DNA from: Sulfurospirillum multivorans DSM 12446
GTDB lineage: Bacteria; Campylobacterota; Campylobacteria; Campylobacterales; Sulfurospirillaceae
NCBI RefSeq assembly: GCF_000568815.1
Contig: NZ_CP007201.1
Span: 992,001-1,056,000 of the forward strand
Reading direction: 5' to 3'
DNA length: 64,000 nt
Made by a program: the position numbers and the translations under genes. Positions within the stretch are counted from its first letter, which is position 1; each line of letters begins with the position of its first letter. The notes beneath the pieces were generated by a model. It was not told the origin of the DNA and did no database searches. It worked only from the letters and a program-made list of their open reading frames with translations. Below are positions 9,061-18,019 of this stretch, in pieces.

Positions 9061-9527
9061 TGATGGAATGGGTCACGCTTTTATTAGACGCTTTATGGGC
9101 GGCGATTCCTGCTGTGGGATTTGGGATGATTTTCAATGTCCCTCGCTCTGCGCTGCCATTGTGTGCTTTGGGAGGTGCGCTGACGTATGGTCTTCGAGAA
9201 GTTTTGTTGCACCACCATTTCTCCATCGAACTTTCAACGTTTATCGCCGCGACAGCCATCGGCATTATCGGTGTTTTCTGGTCACGCCGCTATGTGATGC
9301 CCAGACCCGTTTACACGGTTCCCTCCATCATTCCGATGATCCCTGGAACGTACGCGTATGAGATGATGATAAGCCTTGTGAGCATGAACACCGATGGCGT
9401 CACCGATGCGCTACTTTCAAGTTTCATCGAAAATGGACTGCACGCGGTGAGCATTTTATTTGCGATTGCCTTTGGTTTGGTGCTGCCTTCGATGTATTAT
9501 ACTAAGCGTAAACAGCCTATTATTTAG
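9060..9527 (+). CDS. ThrE-like exporter subunit, C-terminal half (DUF3815)
   Basis: 155 residues with five predicted membrane segments, starting MMEWVTLLLDALWAAIPAVG. It matches the small YjjB-type partner of the preceding protein (PSIIPMIPGTYAYEMM is typical). ATG at 9060 is chosen because it overlaps the previous stop as TAATG and has AAAGG six bases upstream; ATG at 9063 is also possible. Both subunits should act together in the inner membrane as an amino-acid or organic-acid exporter. Confidence 0.85.
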   Translation: MMEWVTLLLDALWAAIPAVGFGMIFNVPRSALPLCALGGALTYGLREVLLHHHFSIELSTFIAATAIGIIGVFWSRRYVMPRPVYTVPSIIPMIPGTYAYEMMISLVSMNTDGVTDALLSSFIENGLHAVSILFAIAFGLVLPSMYYTKRKQPII

Positions 9528-9666
9528 GGGTTTTGGTGTTTACATGTAACGCTAAAAAACGAGATAACTGCAGTCTATTCTGTCACGTTAAATCCCCCTT
9601 TTTTGCCTCTGTGTTTATGTTATAATTTCCAGAATTTCATCAAAATTCAATTTGCAAGGAATGGCA

Positions 9667-10125
9667 ATGTCGTATTGGAAATGGGAGCCTTCTTTTTCGG
9701 TGGGTATCGCTGTGATTGATGATCAGCATAAACGCATCATTGCGTATATTAATGAACTCGGTACGATTTCAATCTATCACGATAAAGAAAAAGTGCGTAC
9801 AGTGCTTTTCGCGTTGATGGATTACACGGTTTCCCATCTTGCCTTTGAAGAGCGTTTGATGCAAGAAGCTGGGTATCCTAAACTGGAAGCCCATAAGCAG
9901 ATTCATCTCTCTTTTATTGAGCGCATTCATTTCTTTACAGAACGCTATGAAAACGGTGAAGATATTTCAAAACAGCTGATGACGGAACTTCAAATGTGGC
10001 TGATCAATCATATTCAAAACGACGATACAGACTATAAAGAGGTCGTTCAAGCGATGCTTCACAAAAAAGAAGGTCAAATGAACGATGGATGGCTCACAAC
10101 GTTGATCGATAAATTTTTTAAATAA
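9667..10125 (+). CDS. Bacteriohemerythrin
   Basis: 152 residues from ATG at 9667, with AAGGA six bases upstream. The di-iron ligand set is readable: WEPSFSVGIAVIDDQHKR (His about 22), H and E in SHLAFEERLM (about 58-62), H in LEAHKQIH (about 77-81) and HIQNDD (His about 118, Asp about 123). These proteins bind O2 reversibly and act in oxygen sensing, storage or delivery, which is common in microaerophilic Campylobacterota. Single-gene unit, ended by a shared hairpin terminator. Confidence 0.93.
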   Translation: MSYWKWEPSFSVGIAVIDDQHKRIIAYINELGTISIYHDKEKVRTVLFALMDYTVSHLAFEERLMQEAGYPKLEAHKQIHLSFIERIHFFTERYENGEDISKQLMTELQMWLINHIQNDDTDYKEVVQAMLHKKEGQMNDGWLTTLIDKFFK

Positions 10126-10152
10126 TCACACTTTTAATGGTTACATGTAAGA

Positions 10153-10186
10153 AAAAACGCTCCTCGTTTGGAAGAGCGTTTTTCGC
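10153..10186. terminator. Bidirectional terminator
   Basis: The perfect inverted arms AAAAACGCTC (10153-10162) and GAGCGTTTTT (10174-10183) lie between the convergent hemerythrin and P-type ATPase genes. A or T runs on both sides allow it to work in both directions. Confidence 0.88.
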
Positions 10187-10188
10187 GT

Positions 10189-12186
10189 TTATTTATGCGT
10201 TAAAACACGCGTCGCGTTGAGTACCGCGATGAGCGCAACGCCCACATCGCCAAAGACGGCTTCCCACATCGTGGCAATTCCCATCGCGCCCATGATCAAG
10301 ATAATCCCTTTAACCCCCAGTGCAAAGATGATGTTTTGCCAGACGATGACGTGGGTTTTGTGGGCGATTTTAAGCGCGGTAGCGACTTTACTGATCTCGT
10401 CGGTCATGATGACAATGTCTGCGGCTTCAATCGCCGCGTCAGAACCAACCCCACCCATCGCAATGCCGATGTCTGCGCGTGCAAGGACTGGCGCATCGTT
10501 GATGCCATCTCCCACAAAGACGGTTTTGCCTTTGCCGCTTTTTCGCGCCATAATCTCTTCAAGTTTTTCGACCTTTTGATGCGGTAAAAGCTCTGCTTCA
10601 ACATGGGTGATGCCAAGCTCTTTGGCGACTTTTTCAGCGGTTGCTTTAGTGTCTCCTGTAAGCATCACGATGTCTTTGATGCCAAGCGCTTTGAGTGCTA
10701 AAATGGCCTGTTTACTGTCAACTTTGGGTGTATCGGCGATGATGAGGTAGCCTGCTAAGATGCCCTCAACCACGATATAAACGACGGTGTCGGGCGTATC
10801 GAGTTGCTCATGGGTGATGGTATGCTCAAGGAGGAGTTTATCGTTGCCTGCAAGAACGGTTTTGCCCTCTATGGTCGCTTTGATGCCGTACCCTGCAAGC
10901 TCTTCGTAGTCGCTCACAACGGCTTCCAAAGGCTCTATGTATGCGCGTTTGATGGAAAGTGCGATGGGATGGCTTGAGTGCATCTCAGCCAGTGCGGCAA
11001 GGCGCAAGACATCCACTTCACTGTACCCGTGTAGCGCGGTGATAGAGGTAACGCTGAAAACCCCTTTTGTGAGGGTTCCTGTTTTGTCCAAAACGACGGT
11101 ATCGACGCCATTGAGTGCTTCAAGGAAGTTGCCACCTTTGACCAAAATGCCGTTTTTAGACGCACCACCGATGCCTCCAAAAAAGCTCAACGGAATGGAA
11201 ACCACGAGTGCGCACGGGCATGAAACAACAAGGAAAACTAGGGAGCGTCTAAACCAGTCGCTTAAAAGCGCGTCTTGCATCAAAAGCGGTGGCACAAATG
11301 CGAGTAGGGCGGCGGAGATGACGACAATGGGCGTATAGTATTTGGCAAACGTGGTGATAAATTGCTCTGTTTTGGCTTTTTTAGCGCCTGCGTTTTGAAC
11401 AAGGTCTAAGATTTTTGAGACGGTGGATTCTGAGAAAAGTTTGGTCGTTTCGATGACAATTACACCCGTTTTATTGATGGTTCCAGAGAGCACATCGTGT
11501 CCTACGGCAACCTCTTTGGGTAACGATTCGCCCGTAAGTGCAGAAGTATCGAGCGTTGAGCGTCCTTCGATGATGATGCCATCGAGTGGAATTTTCTCCC
11601 CCGGTCTGACGATAATGCGACTTCCCAGCATGACATCGCTTGGGTTGACTTTTTGCTCGCCAGTTTCACTTTGCAGGTTCGCAAAATCAGGGCGAATGTC
11701 CATCAGTTTGGTGATGGATTTGCGAGAGCGATCGACCGCTAAGTCTTGGAAAAATTCACCGATGCGGAAGAAAAGCATTACCGCAACACCCTCAGGGTAC
11801 TCGCCGATACTAAACGCTCCGACGGTTGCAAGACCCATCAAAAAGTTTTCGTCAAAAACATGCCCTTTAAAAAGGTTGGTGACCGCCATGTAGAGGATTT
11901 CGCCACCCACTAAGAAAAAGCTGATAAGATACGTCCAAAACATGAGCGGATTGCTCTCATCCATCACAATAGCAGAGACGAAGAGCACCGCGCCGATGCA
12001 AAAGGTGACAAAATGCCACGATTTGAACATCTCCATCACGCTAGAATCGCCTAAACCGTGATGGTGTTCATGTTCATGTTCGTGGTGCGCGTGTGCATCT
12101 GGCACAATGGGTTGGCATCTACTGCAACAACTTCCCGTTGTCGCGTCGCATGTTTGGGGTGCGGTCTCATGAAATTGCATACTCAA
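10189..12186 (-). CDS. Heavy-metal P1B-type ATPase (Zn/Cd/Pb type)
   Basis: 665 residues. The metal-transport signature SCPCAL, phosphorylation site DKTGTLT, TGD loop (MLTGDTKAT) and hinge GDGINDAPVLA are all present. Instead of an HMA domain, the N-terminus is a Cys-rich stretch (CDATTGSCCSRC, residues 13-24) followed by a His-rich one (AHAHHEHEHEHHHG), a plausible soft or borderline metal-binding tail. CPC plus the ArsR neighbour points to Zn(II), Cd(II) or Pb(II) export from the cytoplasm. The start overlaps the ArsR stop by 20 bases, so the two form an operon. Confidence 0.92.
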   Translation of the reverse strand: MSMQFHETAPQTCDATTGSCCSRCQPIVPDAHAHHEHEHEHHHGLGDSSVMEMFKSWHFVTFCIGAVLFVSAIVMDESNPLMFWTYLISFFLVGGEILYMAVTNLFKGHVFDENFLMGLATVGAFSIGEYPEGVAVMLFFRIGEFFQDLAVDRSRKSITKLMDIRPDFANLQSETGEQKVNPSDVMLGSRIIVRPGEKIPLDGIIIEGRSTLDTSALTGESLPKEVAVGHDVLSGTINKTGVIVIETTKLFSESTVSKILDLVQNAGAKKAKTEQFITTFAKYYTPIVVISAALLAFVPPLLMQDALLSDWFRRSLVFLVVSCPCALVVSIPLSFFGGIGGASKNGILVKGGNFLEALNGVDTVVLDKTGTLTKGVFSVTSITALHGYSEVDVLRLAALAEMHSSHPIALSIKRAYIEPLEAVVSDYEELAGYGIKATIEGKTVLAGNDKLLLEHTITHEQLDTPDTVVYIVVEGILAGYLIIADTPKVDSKQAILALKALGIKDIVMLTGDTKATAEKVAKELGITHVEAELLPHQKVEKLEEIMARKSGKGKTVFVGDGINDAPVLARADIGIAMGGVGSDAAIEAADIVIMTDEISKVATALKIAHKTHVIVWQNIIFALGVKGIILIMGAMGIATMWEAVFGDVGVALIAVLNATRVLTHK

Positions 12187-12544
12187 ATCCTCGTGGTTCT
12201 AAAATGTGTTCTAATCCTTGGTTAAAAATGGTTTTAATGTGTTCATCATCGAGTGAATAAAAGACGACTTTTCCCTCTTTGCGGTGTTTGACAAGCCGTG
12301 CTTGACGAAGGACGCGAAGTTGGTGAGAGATGGCAGACTGTGTCATATGTAACAGTTCTGCGATGTCGCAAACACACATCTCCGCTTCAAAAAGTGCCGA
12401 GATGATCTTCACGCGCGTCGTGTCGCCAAAGACTTTAAAGAGTTCAGCAAGGTCGTAAAGCTTCTCTTCTTGAGGCATCTTGGCTCTGACCATTTCGATG
12501 ACATTTTCATGCACAATGTCGCAACTGCAAAATTCATCGCTCAT
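12167..12544 (-). CDS. ArsR/SmtB metal-responsive repressor
   Basis: 125 residues from ATG at 12544, which follows GAGGAGG. A winged helix-turn-helix is evident (LAELFKVFGDTTRVKIISAL, TQSAISHQLRVLR). Two metal-binding signatures of the CadC type are present: CSCD at residues 5-8 and ECVCD-like EMCVCDIA in the first DNA-binding helix region. Metal binding at such sites releases the repressor from its operator. It heads the operon with the P-type ATPase and presumably represses its own promoter through the palindrome at 12578-12597. Confidence 0.92.
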   Translation of the reverse strand: MSDEFCSCDIVHENVIEMVRAKMPQEEKLYDLAELFKVFGDTTRVKIISALFEAEMCVCDIAELLHMTQSAISHQLRVLRQARLVKHRKEGKVVFYSLDDEHIKTIFNQGLEHILEPRGFEYAIS

Positions 12545-12577
12545 CGGGTCCTCCTCTAAATTGATGTATAAATGCTC

Positions 12578-12597
12578 ATATGAACAATTGCTCATAT
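12578..12597. promoter_or_regulatory. Probable ArsR/SmtB operator
   Basis: ATATGAACAATTGCTCATAT is a palindrome with one mismatched pair, 34 bases upstream of the repressor start. It resembles the known SmtB/CadC operator pattern of inverted TGAA/TTCA half-sites. Autoregulation is inferred from position and family. Confidence 0.75.
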
Positions 12598-12651
12598 ATT
12601 AAAATAACTCAAATTAGAGAAAGCTTAAAATGATAGACAGACTCAAAAAGT

Positions 12652-12701
12652 TTTTACATGTAAAGAAAATGCAGAGGGCAAAACGTTAAAAGTTTAGCCC
12701 T
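12652..12701. repeat. 50-bp direct repeat, copy 1 (terminator plus TTTACATGTAAA)
   Basis: It contains TTTACATGTAAA (12653-12664) and a hairpin with arms GAGGGC (12674-12679) and GCCCTC (12697-12702). Nearly the same 50 bases recur at 13641-13690, including 27 identical bases in the hairpin part. Here it lies at the 3' end of the LysE gene and probably terminates it. The two copies flank the LysE gene. Confidence 0.8.
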
Positions 12702-12724
12702 CATTTCCCTTTTGGTTTAGATGA

Positions 12725-13363
12725 TTATGTATTTCGTCGTTGTTCAAAGGCAAGGCGAGCGGCTAATGTGACTAAAACGAAGCCCATGAAATAGCGTTGA
12801 ATAGCGAGCCATGTCGGATTTTGAGAAAACCAAGAGGCGATACCAGCCGCTGAGAGTGTGATAAGAAGATTGATTGAAAAGCTTATGGCAATTTGTAGCA
12901 ACCCAAGCACAATGCTCTGAGAAAAGACGGAGCCGTACTGTGTTGAAATAAATTGTGGGAGAATGGCGAGATAGAACACTGCAATTTTAGGATTAAGCAC
13001 ATTGGTGAGAAATCCCATCAAAAAGAGTTTAGCGGGTGGATCAAATGGAAGATTTCTCGCTTCAAAGGGTGAACGAGCTCCCGGTCGGACAGCTTGCCAT
13101 GCCAACCAAAGTAAATACAGTGCACCCGCCCATTTAAGGATTTCGTAGGCAAGAGGGATTGCAAGAAACAGCGCCGTTAAACCAACTGCCGCCGCAAACA
13201 TGTGGATGAGAAAGCCAGCGATCACACCCAATAGTGAGATGATGCCCGCTTTATACCCCTGAGCGATAGATCGCGAGATTAAATAAATCATATTTGGCCC
13301 AGGTGTTAAAACCATCAGTAACGCTGCTCCTGCGAATAAAGCCAATTCATTAAGTGGAATCAT
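12725..13363 (-). CDS. LysE/RhtB family amino-acid exporter
   Basis: 212 residues from ATG at 13363, preceded by AAGGAG at a 7-base spacing. The LysE family start LMVLTPGPNMIYLISRS is present, with six hydrophobic segments and the conserved NPKIAVFYLAILPQF region. Members export basic or hydrophobic amino acids or homoserine lactones; the substrate cannot be read from sequence. The gene is flanked by two copies of a 50-bp direct repeat, which suggests insertion or duplication. A second LysE paralogue lies at 27440-28066. Confidence 0.87.
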   Translation of the reverse strand: MIPLNELALFAGAALLMVLTPGPNMIYLISRSIAQGYKAGIISLLGVIAGFLIHMFAAAVGLTALFLAIPLAYEILKWAGALYLLWLAWQAVRPGARSPFEARNLPFDPPAKLFLMGFLTNVLNPKIAVFYLAILPQFISTQYGSVFSQSIVLGLLQIAISFSINLLITLSAAGIASWFSQNPTWLAIQRYFMGFVLVTLAARLAFEQRRNT

Positions 13364-13534
13364 ACATTTCTCCTTAAATGTGTCATTAGTTATTAACACC
13401 AAAGTATAGTAAGAATAATTTGAATGTTAATCTAAAATCGTTTGATAATCTTTACATGTAAAGATTACAGCCTACCTATCATCTTCAAAATCTCAACGTG
13501 TTGCATCATTGTAATGGAATCGTCACAATAGAAC

Positions 13535-13640
13535 AATCCAAAAATTGCTCTGATGGAAATAAGTTGGCAATTTTTGGATTGAGTGAAAGAACATTTATGG
13601 CTAAACTGTCTCTCATCAACCCAAAAGGAGATCAGATGAG
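13535..13640 (+). repeat. glyA leader duplicate, orphan copy
   Basis: 106 bases nearly identical (about four differences) to the leader of glyA at 14319-14424. It begins with a perfect 14-bp inverted repeat, AATCCAAAAATTGC (13535-13548) and its complement (13567-13580), and ends with the glyA ribosome-binding site and ATGAG. The coding body is missing: the sequence passes straight into the 50-bp repeat at 13641. It looks like the stump left after a duplication and deletion. Confidence 0.85.
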
Positions 13641-13690
13641 TTTTACATGTAAAGAAAAGAGAGAGGGCAAAACGTTAAAAGTTTAGCCCC
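13641..13690. repeat. 50-bp direct repeat, copy 2
   Basis: A copy of 12652-12701 with TTTACATGTAAA at 13642-13653 and hairpin text from 13663. The last arm is less complete (GCCCC). It abuts the orphan glyA leader exactly at the ATGAG codons. Confidence 0.8.
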
Positions 13691-13762
13691 GAGCCTAATT
13701 CTTGCCGATTCTTGTTTCCTTAAAGATGTGTAAAAAGCTTTAGAAGAACTCTCTCAAAAAAG

Positions 13763-14293
13763 ATGCTAAACTTGCTACTAAAAAATAGGTGTCATTTGGT
13801 GAAAAAACTATTTAAAAAAAATGCAACTTCAAGTAAATTTGACGCTTTCATTGAAAAATACAACATCCCAAAAGAGTATCTTTTTATCAACAGAAAAATG
13901 GTGACACGCGCACTTTTGATTGGGATTTCTATCGGGCTTATTCCGATGCCTTTTCAAATGTTACTGGTCGTTGGCATGATATTTTTCGTCAAATTTAACG
14001 TACCCATCGCTCTTCTGATGGTCTGGCTGAGCAATCCTCTGACCATGCCTTTTATGTATTACGCGGAGTACAAGACGGGTGTTTATCTGCTTGGCATGGA
14101 CCAACTCGTTGTAGAGCTGAGCCTTGAATGGTTCGAAAATCATTTTTCCAGCATTTTTCTTCCTCTGTACACAGGAACACTTTTTTACATCTGCACCCTT
14201 GCTCCATTGGTCTATTTTGGCGTGGATTGGCTCTGGATTCGCTCCGTTCGTAAGCAAAGACGCTTAGCCTCAAAAGAGCCTTTTCACAAATAG
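13763..14293 (+). CDS. DUF2062 family membrane protein
   Basis: Up to 176 residues; a GTG at 13799 (VKKLFKK) is an alternative start, and neither has a strong ribosome-binding site. Family pattern: a basic N-terminus, then RALLIGISIGLIPMPFQ and WLSNPLTMPFMYY, with three membrane segments. DUF2062 proteins are small membrane proteins of unknown function. The gene sits between the orphan glyA leader and the true glyA leader, so it is enclosed by direct repeats. Confidence 0.8.
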   Translation: MLNLLLKNRCHLVKKLFKKNATSSKFDAFIEKYNIPKEYLFINRKMVTRALLIGISIGLIPMPFQMLLVVGMIFFVKFNVPIALLMVWLSNPLTMPFMYYAEYKTGVYLLGMDQLVVELSLEWFENHFSSIFLPLYTGTLFYICTLAPLVYFGVDWLWIRSVRKQRRLASKEPFHK

Positions 14294-14318
14294 ACTTTTC
14301 TTTAACACGAAGGCTTAT

Positions 14319-14424
14319 AATCCAAAAATTGCTCTAATGGAAATAAGTTGGCAATTTTTGGATTGAGTGAAAGCATATTTATGGCTAAACTGTCTCTCAT
14401 CAACCCCAAAGGAGATCAGATGAG
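14319..14424 (+). repeat. glyA leader with 14-bp inverted repeat
   Basis: Perfect inverted arms at 14319-14332 and 14351-14364 enclose an 18-base loop. The segment ends with CAAAGGAG and the glyA start. The inverted repeat may be a regulator site or an RNA hairpin in the 5' leader. No T run follows, so it is not a simple terminator. A duplicate lies at 13535-13640. Confidence 0.8.
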
Positions 14425-15682
14425 TTATATCAATAATGATCGTTTATCCACAGCCGATGACGCTGTTTTTAGGATTCTTCACAATGAGTTTGAGAGGCAA
14501 GCAACGCATCTTGAAATGATCGCGAGTGAGAATTTTACCTCGACTGCAGTTATGGAAGCAACGGGAAGTATTTTTACCAACAAATACGCTGAGGGTTACC
14601 CACAAAAGCGGTATTATAACGGCTGTGAATGTGCCGATGAGATTGAGCAACTTGCCATTGACAGGCTGTGTGAGATTTTTGGATGTGCTTATGCCAATGT
14701 GCAACCCCATTCGGGTAGCCAAGCCAATGGAGCGGTGTATGCGGCACTTTTAAATGCAAATGATAAATTATTGGGTATGGATTTGCAGCAAGGTGGTCAC
14801 TTGACGCACGGTGCAAAAGTGAGTTTTTCGGGTAAAAATTATCAATCGTTTAGTTATGGCGTGGATGCGAACGGTTATATTGATTATGACAAGGTTCTGG
14901 AGATCGCGAAGATCGTCAAGCCTAAGATGATCGTTTGCGGTGCTTCGGCGTATGCACGTGAGCTTGATTTTGCTAAGTTTCGAGAGATTGCGGACGCAGT
15001 TGGTGCGATCTTATTTGCTGACATCGCACACATCGCAGGACTGGTTGCCGCGGGTGAGCATAGGAGCCCTTTTCCTTACGCGCATGTGGTGACGTCTACG
15101 ACGCACAAAACATTGCGCGGTCCTAGGGGCGGTGTTATTATGACAAACGATGAAGCGCTCGCGAAAAAGATCAACGCAGCCATTTTCCCAGGCATCCAAG
15201 GTGGTCCCTTGTTGCATGTTATCGCGGCAAAAGCGGTGGCATTTGGTGAAGTGTTAAAGCCAGAGTGGAAAGAGTATGCCAAGCAGGTTAAAATCAATGC
15301 AAGCGTTTTGGGCGAGGTTTTGCTTGAGCGAGGCTTTGATTTGGTTAGTGGTGGAACCGATAACCATCTGATTTTGGTATCATTACTCAATAAGGATTAT
15401 TCAGGCGAAGAGGCGAGCAGCGCCTTAGAAAACGCAGGTATAACGGTGAATAAAAACAGTGTTCCAGGCGATACGAGAAGTGCTAAATTGACCTCAGGTA
15501 TTCGCATCGGTTCTGCGGCATTAACGACACTGGGGTTGAGAGAAAAAGAGTTTGAGTTGATCGCGCATCGCATTTGCGATGTGTTGGAAAATAAAGATAA
15601 TCTAGCGTTACATGTAAAGATTAAAAAAGAGTTGGTTGCTCTTTTGAAGAACTTCCAAGTGTACGAAAGTGCGACGTATTAA
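14420..15682 (+). CDS. glyA: Serine hydroxymethyltransferase
   Basis: 420 residues. It converts serine and tetrahydrofolate into glycine and 5,10-methylene-tetrahydrofolate in the cytoplasm, using PLP. Motifs: [11 protein letters not shown] near the N-terminus, [15 protein letters not shown], and the PLP lysine in [14 protein letters not shown] (about 228). ATG at 14420 is chosen for the AAAGGAG upstream; the frame is open further 5' only because the leader repeat happens to lack stops. A TTACATGTAAA site is inside the gene (15608-15618). FolD at 51747 works on the same one-carbon pool. Confidence 0.96.
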   Translation: MSYINNDRLSTADDAVFRILHNEFERQATHLEMIASENFTSTAVMEATGSIFTNKYAEGYPQKRYYNGCECADEIEQLAIDRLCEIFGCAYANVQPHSGSQANGAVYAALLNANDKLLGMDLQQGGHLTHGAKVSFSGKNYQSFSYGVDANGYIDYDKVLEIAKIVKPKMIVCGASAYARELDFAKFREIADAVGAILFADIAHIAGLVAAGEHRSPFPYAHVVTSTTHKTLRGPRGGVIMTNDEALAKKINAAIFPGIQGGPLLHVIAAKAVAFGEVLKPEWKEYAKQVKINASVLGEVLLERGFDLVSGGTDNHLILVSLLNKDYSGEEASSALENAGITVNKNSVPGDTRSAKLTSGIRIGSAALTTLGLREKEFELIAHRICDVLENKDNLALHVKIKKELVALLKNFQVYESATY

Positions 15683-15708
15683 ATGACAAAATGACGAAGG
15701 AGGGTAAG

Positions 15709-16989
15709 ATGAGAGAGATGGAAGTGTTGCATACCAATTATCAGCTGATTGAAAAAGCGATCAAATACATCGATGCGCATTTTAAAGAACAGCCCTCCAT
15801 CGATGTGATTGCCAGCAGTATCGGCATGAGCAAATACCATTTTATCCGTGTGTTTAAAGAGTATGTGGGCGTGACTCCCAAACAGTTTTTGCACTCGGTA
15901 ACGCTCAATTACGCCAAAGAGCATATCAAAGAGTCCAAGTCCATTTTAGACAGCACGCTTGACATGGGGCTCTCCAGTGTCAGCAGGTTGCATGAACTCT
16001 TTGTCAATTTAATCGGCGTTACACCTAAAGAGTGGCGCGAAAAGGGCAGGGATGTCATCATTACGTATGGTTTTGGCATCACACCTTTTGGTGAAGCGTT
16101 GATCGCTTACACCGATAAGGGCATCTGTTATTTAGGGTTTATTGACCAGAACAGAGAGGCTATTTTTACACGATTTAAAGAGCTTTGGGAAAATGCGAAT
16201 TTGGTGCATGATGATCTCAAAGCGCAGACTTATTTGGAAAATATTTTCATCAAAAATAAAAAATACAATCTTTTGGTTAAAGGCACCAACCTTCAGATCA
16301 ATGTCTGGAAAGCGCTTCTGAACCTTCCCAATGGTGCAATTACGACCTATCAAGATGTCGCAAATTTCATCGAACAACCCAATGCGGTGCGTGCCGTTGC
16401 CAGTGCCATTGGAAAAAATCACATCGGATATCTCATTCCGTGCCACCGTGTCATTGCCAAAAGTGGCGCGATGAGTGGTTACAGTTGGGGGATTGAGCGT
16501 AAAAAAATCCTGATCGCATATGAGTCCGCTTACAAAGAAAATGTCACGCAGTTTAGAACAGCCATAGCAGAAGATATACAAGATATATGCGAACTCCGTC
16601 ACCAGTTTTTTCCCCACGAACAGGAGTCTCTATCAAAGGATCAAACTCAAAAGAATACACTGCTGAAGATCATTCAAGATCCTACTATGGGCGATGTATT
16701 TGTTGCATTGCACGACACTAAAATCATAGGAATGGCGCGTGTTTTCTATACACTCTCAATGATGTTTGGCGGAAAAGTAGCGTTCGTGGAAGAGATGATG
16801 ATGAATGAACAGTACCAAGAGGGCGACATCGAATCCTCTTTCATGAATCATATTCTTTCTTCGTGCAAAGAAAAAGGATGTCAAAACATCACCCTGTTTG
16901 CCGATAAAAACAACCTGAACTTGCACACCGTGTACGAAAAAATGGGATTTAAAAAATCCACGATTACGCCGTTTCACATAGAAGGGTAA
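15709..16989 (+). CDS. Ada-like triple fusion: AraC DNA-binding, O6-alkylguanine methyltransferase, GNAT acetyltransferase
   Basis: 426 residues from ATG at 15709, after AAGGAGG. Three parts follow in order: an AraC helix-turn-helix (about 10-108, IDVIASSIGMSKYHFIRVFK), a methylated-DNA cysteine methyltransferase (about 115-270) with active-site IPCHRVI, and a GNAT-type domain (about 280-426, VFVALHDTKIIGMARVFY and VYEKMGFKKS). The methylphosphotriester Cys domain of enterobacterial Ada is absent. The middle part removes O6-methyl groups from guanine. The terminal acetyltransferase is an unusual addition with unknown substrate. One continuous frame supports a true fusion. Confidence 0.88.
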   Translation: MREMEVLHTNYQLIEKAIKYIDAHFKEQPSIDVIASSIGMSKYHFIRVFKEYVGVTPKQFLHSVTLNYAKEHIKESKSILDSTLDMGLSSVSRLHELFVNLIGVTPKEWREKGRDVIITYGFGITPFGEALIAYTDKGICYLGFIDQNREAIFTRFKELWENANLVHDDLKAQTYLENIFIKNKKYNLLVKGTNLQINVWKALLNLPNGAITTYQDVANFIEQPNAVRAVASAIGKNHIGYLIPCHRVIAKSGAMSGYSWGIERKKILIAYESAYKENVTQFRTAIAEDIQDICELRHQFFPHEQESLSKDQTQKNTLLKIIQDPTMGDVFVALHDTKIIGMARVFYTLSMMFGGKVAFVEEMMMNEQYQEGDIESSFMNHILSSCKEKGCQNITLFADKNNLNLHTVYEKMGFKKSTITPFHIEG

Positions 16990-17081
16990 ATCCACAGAGC
17001 ACAAGGTTGCTTAAACATTTTCATACCTACTAAGCCGTAAAATAAGATAAAATTTTACAAAGCAGGAACAATGAGAATCGC

Positions 17082-17951
17082 ATGATAACGACCATAACCT
17101 TACCCAATTATCTTCTTCATAACCCCACATTGTATGAATGTATTTTCGATCACACGTTTATTACCTCCAAATCGGTTCTGTATAAGCAAGGTAAATTATC
17201 TGTTCGCATTGGTATGCACATGGTTATTTTACTCTTAGAGGGGCAAAAAACCGTGCATTTACCCAAAGGCGACCTTTTGGTGGATGCCAGCGAAATTATT
17301 TATACGGCGCAAGGGAATTATTTTATGACAGAGATTGTGGGTGAGAGCAACCGCTATCAATCTATTTTAATATGTTTTGATGACCAATTTGTTTTGAATT
17401 TTATTCAAAAGTACGCTATTACCTTTGATGAAAAAGAGAGTAGTAGTCCCATTGCCATCATGAAAAAAAGTCCTTTTTTACACGCGTGTGTTGAGACCAT
17501 CAATGCTTTTTATGCGGAGAAACGCGACAACACGCTCTCTCTTTTAAAGCTAAAGACGGAAGAGCTTTTTTTGTATTCGCTTTGGGCGGATCAAAAAGGT
17601 TTTTTAGCTTTTTTAAAATGTATCGTTGAGACAGAATCTTCACGCATCAAATACATTCTCGAATCTAACACCGATGTGATTCAGACTCCTAAAGATATGG
17701 GGGATCTTACACGTCTTAATGAGCGGTTGCTTCGAAAAGAGATCGCAAGGCTGTATCACATGACGCCAAAAAAATGGTTAGATCATGTTAGGTTACAAAA
17801 AGCCCAACTGCTTCTAAAAAATACAGACAATTCCATCTCGCAGATCGCAACAACCTGCGGATACGCAAATGTATCGTGGTTTATTACACAATTTAAAAAA
17901 CACTATAACGCAACTCCTTTTTTATACCGTCAAGAAAACTTGCATCAATAG
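17082..17951 (+). CDS. AraC family transcriptional regulator
   Basis: 289 residues. The N-terminal two thirds resemble an AraC-type ligand-binding region (about 1-180), and the C-terminus has the double helix-turn-helix (about 195-288) with ISQIATTCGYANVSWFITQFKKHY. It lies just upstream of a carboxymuconolactone-decarboxylase family gene and a beta-propeller gene in the same direction and may control them; there is no direct evidence for the target or effector. Confidence 0.85.
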   Translation: MITTITLPNYLLHNPTLYECIFDHTFITSKSVLYKQGKLSVRIGMHMVILLLEGQKTVHLPKGDLLVDASEIIYTAQGNYFMTEIVGESNRYQSILICFDDQFVLNFIQKYAITFDEKESSSPIAIMKKSPFLHACVETINAFYAEKRDNTLSLLKLKTEELFLYSLWADQKGFLAFLKCIVETESSRIKYILESNTDVIQTPKDMGDLTRLNERLLRKEIARLYHMTPKKWLDHVRLQKAQLLLKNTDNSISQIATTCGYANVSWFITQFKKHYNATPFLYRQENLHQ

Positions 17952-18019
17952 CCTTTTTTCTTGTACCTTTCTTTTTTTTCAAGCGTTAAAATGACGTTAA
18001 TGAATTAAAGGAGATTGTT

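Noticed and set aside
13498-13686. 62-residue frame across the orphan glyA leader
   Set aside because: It is made of the copied leader, ribosome-binding site and the 50-base repeat; no separate gene signal.
14348-14419. N-terminal extension of glyA (24 residues)
   Set aside because: The extension is leader DNA; AAAGGAG lies just before ATG 14420, matching the usual protein start.
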